A stretch of DNA of 6,282 nucleotides, taken from positions 1 through 6,282 of the forward strand of contig JAJFMK010000321.1 of assembly GCA_021772215.1 (NCBI GenBank), read 5' to 3'. A program made the position numbers and the translations under genes. This stretch comes from Chlamydiota bacterium. GTDB taxonomy: Bacteria; Chlamydiota; Chlamydiia; Chlamydiales; JAJFMK01. Below are positions 5,271-6,282 of the stretch, piece after piece (positions within the stretch are counted from its first letter, which is position 1; the number at the start of each line of letters is the position of its first letter). The notes under the pieces were generated by a model, which searched no databases, was not told where the DNA came from, and was given only the letters and a program-made list of their open reading frames with translations.

Positions 5271-6282
5271 ATTTCTTATTCTATTTTCCACTCTTTCAGC
5301 CACTACGAACATCTTTGTCGACCTCACCTCCGACTATCCTCTTTTGCCAATCACCATCACCTCTAATCAGGAGGGGCCTCTTACAGAAATCTTAAGGGAT
5401 GACTTAAGCCACAACGGCATGACCAAGCTGGAGGCAGGAGCCGATTGCAAAGTCGACTTACATATAGATAAGAGCCAGCTCTCGGCAAAACTTTACCACC
5501 CTTTTAAACAAAAAGAGCTCACCTTAGAGAAGATTCCCTTAACCGGTGAGCTCTCAAAAGATCGAAGAGCGATCCATAAACTGGCCGATACAATTCACAA
5601 CGCCCTCTTTGATGCCCCTGGCGTGGCCAACTCGAAAATCCTCTATACACGAAAGACCGACCAAGGTTCAGAACTGATCCAGGCAGACTGGGATGGCCAT
5701 AACATCGAAGTATTACAAAAAGGGCCGCATCTCCTCGTCACACCTGGGTGCATACCAACTAGCAACTGCTTCTACGTCTCTTATGAATTGGGACAGCCCA
5801 AAATCTATACTCTCAACACTAAGACTAAAAAATCTCAGAGGCTCACCCTCATTAGCGGTAACCAGCTCACCCCTGCTGTCTCACACCAAAGGGATCGCAT
5901 CGCCTTTATCAATGACTCGAAGCGAAATCCCGATCTCTTTTTGGTGGAGTTTGAGGAGAACGGAAAACCAAAGGAGCCGCGCCGCATCTACCACTTCCCA
6001 AAAGCAACCCAAAGCTCCCCCAGCTTCAGCCCTGACGGCTCAAAACTCGCCTTCGTCTCTAATAAAGATGGAATTGCCAAAATCTACTCCATGCGTATCC
6101 CGCCTGAGGGGATGGATGTGCGCCGTGTGCGCGCCGAGCTGATTACCACCTATCCAAGAGAGGCCTCAGCCCCCGCCTGGTCACCGGACGGAAGTAAGCT
6201 TGCCTACTGCGCCCGCGGGGACGACGGTATCAGACAGATTTGGGTCTACGATTTTGAAAAAAAACATGAAAGGCAGCTCACC
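5257..6282 (+). CDS. tolB: Tol-Pal system periplasmic protein TolB (N-terminal 342 residues, cut by window edge)
   Basis: TolB is the periplasmic beta-propeller that links TolA to the Pal lipoprotein and the outer membrane. The visible 342 residues start with a signal peptide (MIIFRFLILFSTLSATTN, about 1-17), followed by the N-terminal domain (about 18-120) with the helix AIHKLADTIHNALF (105-118), and then propeller blades from about residue 124 (NSKILYTRKT). Later blades carry the TolB/PD40 signatures SSPSFSPDGSKLAFVSNKDG (253-272) and SAPAWSPDGSKLAY (304-317). E. coli TolB has 430 residues, so roughly the last 80-100 are missing only because the window ends. The ATG lies inside the end of the TolA-like gene (14-bp overlap) with no obvious ribosome binding site, implying translational coupling. 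Pal would be expected just downstream. The blades before residue 250 are only loosely conserved. Confidence 0.93.
   Translation, partial: MIIFRFLILFSTLSATTNIFVDLTSDYPLLPITITSNQEGPLTEILRDDLSHNGMTKLEAGADCKVDLHIDKSQLSAKLYHPFKQKELTLEKIPLTGELSKDRRAIHKLADTIHNALFDAPGVANSKILYTRKTDQGSELIQADWDGHNIEVLQKGPHLLVTPGCIPTSNCFYVSYELGQPKIYTLNTKTKKSQRLTLISGNQLTPAVSHQRDRIAFINDSKRNPDLFLVEFEENGKPKEPRRIYHFPKATQSSPSFSPDGSKLAFVSNKDGIAKIYSMRIPPEGMDVRRVRAELITTYPREASAPAWSPDGSKLAYCARGDDGIRQIWVYDFEKKHERQLT

Noticed and set aside
5693..6142. A 149-codon plus-strand open frame
   Set aside because: It is out of frame inside tolB, whose propeller motifs run through the whole stretch in the proper frame.

Overview
The window carries a cell-envelope gene cluster that most resembles a member of the Chlamydiae, probably an environmental (Parachlamydia-like) lineage rather than Chlamydia itself. 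This rests on gene order recalled from memory, not on a search: a TatD hydrolase gene, dsbD, an exbB/tolQ-type gene, an exbD/tolR-type gene, a short TolA-like gene and tolB occur in this order in Chlamydia trachomatis (about CT594 to CT599, with pal next). The base composition looks moderate, and there is no sign of phage, insertion sequence, CRISPR or RNA gene.

Left part (1-592, minus strand): the start of a TatD-family metal-dependent hydrolase, cut by the window edge. It lies 12 bp downstream of a small secreted FKBP-like protein whose active-site region is degenerate. Next, on the plus strand, is a 114-residue protein I do not recognise (709-1053), with its own plausible promoter and a CxxC motif. 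Its 3' end overlaps the 3' end of dsbD by 23 bp.

Middle (1031-3226, minus strand): a large thiol:disulfide interchange protein of the DsbD/ScsB type, with a long periplasmic N-terminal part, eight membrane segments and a C-terminal thioredoxin domain. It carries electrons from the cytoplasm to periplasmic thiols. It is divergent from the tol cluster. The 59-bp gap holds an imperfect palindrome flanked by the ribosome binding sites of both genes, and a good sigma70-type promoter for dsbD lies inside the start of the opposing gene.

Right part (3286-6282, plus strand): a compact Tol operon. It encodes a TolQ/ExbB proton-channel subunit, a TolR/ExbD partner with the conserved membrane aspartate, a short Pro/Ala/Lys-rich TolA-like coupling protein with a perfect 30-bp tandem repeat, and TolB, whose 3' end lies beyond the window. 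The last three genes overlap end to start (17 and 14 bp). The only gap is 94 bp between tolQ and tolR, nearly filled by a 30-codon open frame of doubtful reality that begins in an ATGA overlap with tolQ. The encoded machine would use the proton motive force to drive TolA across the periplasm to TolB and Pal, keeping the outer membrane attached during division.

No wholly new system is evident. The parts most worth a second look are the unknown CxxC protein, the degenerate FKBP, the palindrome between the divergent genes, the tolQ-tolR gap and the repeat in the TolA linker.
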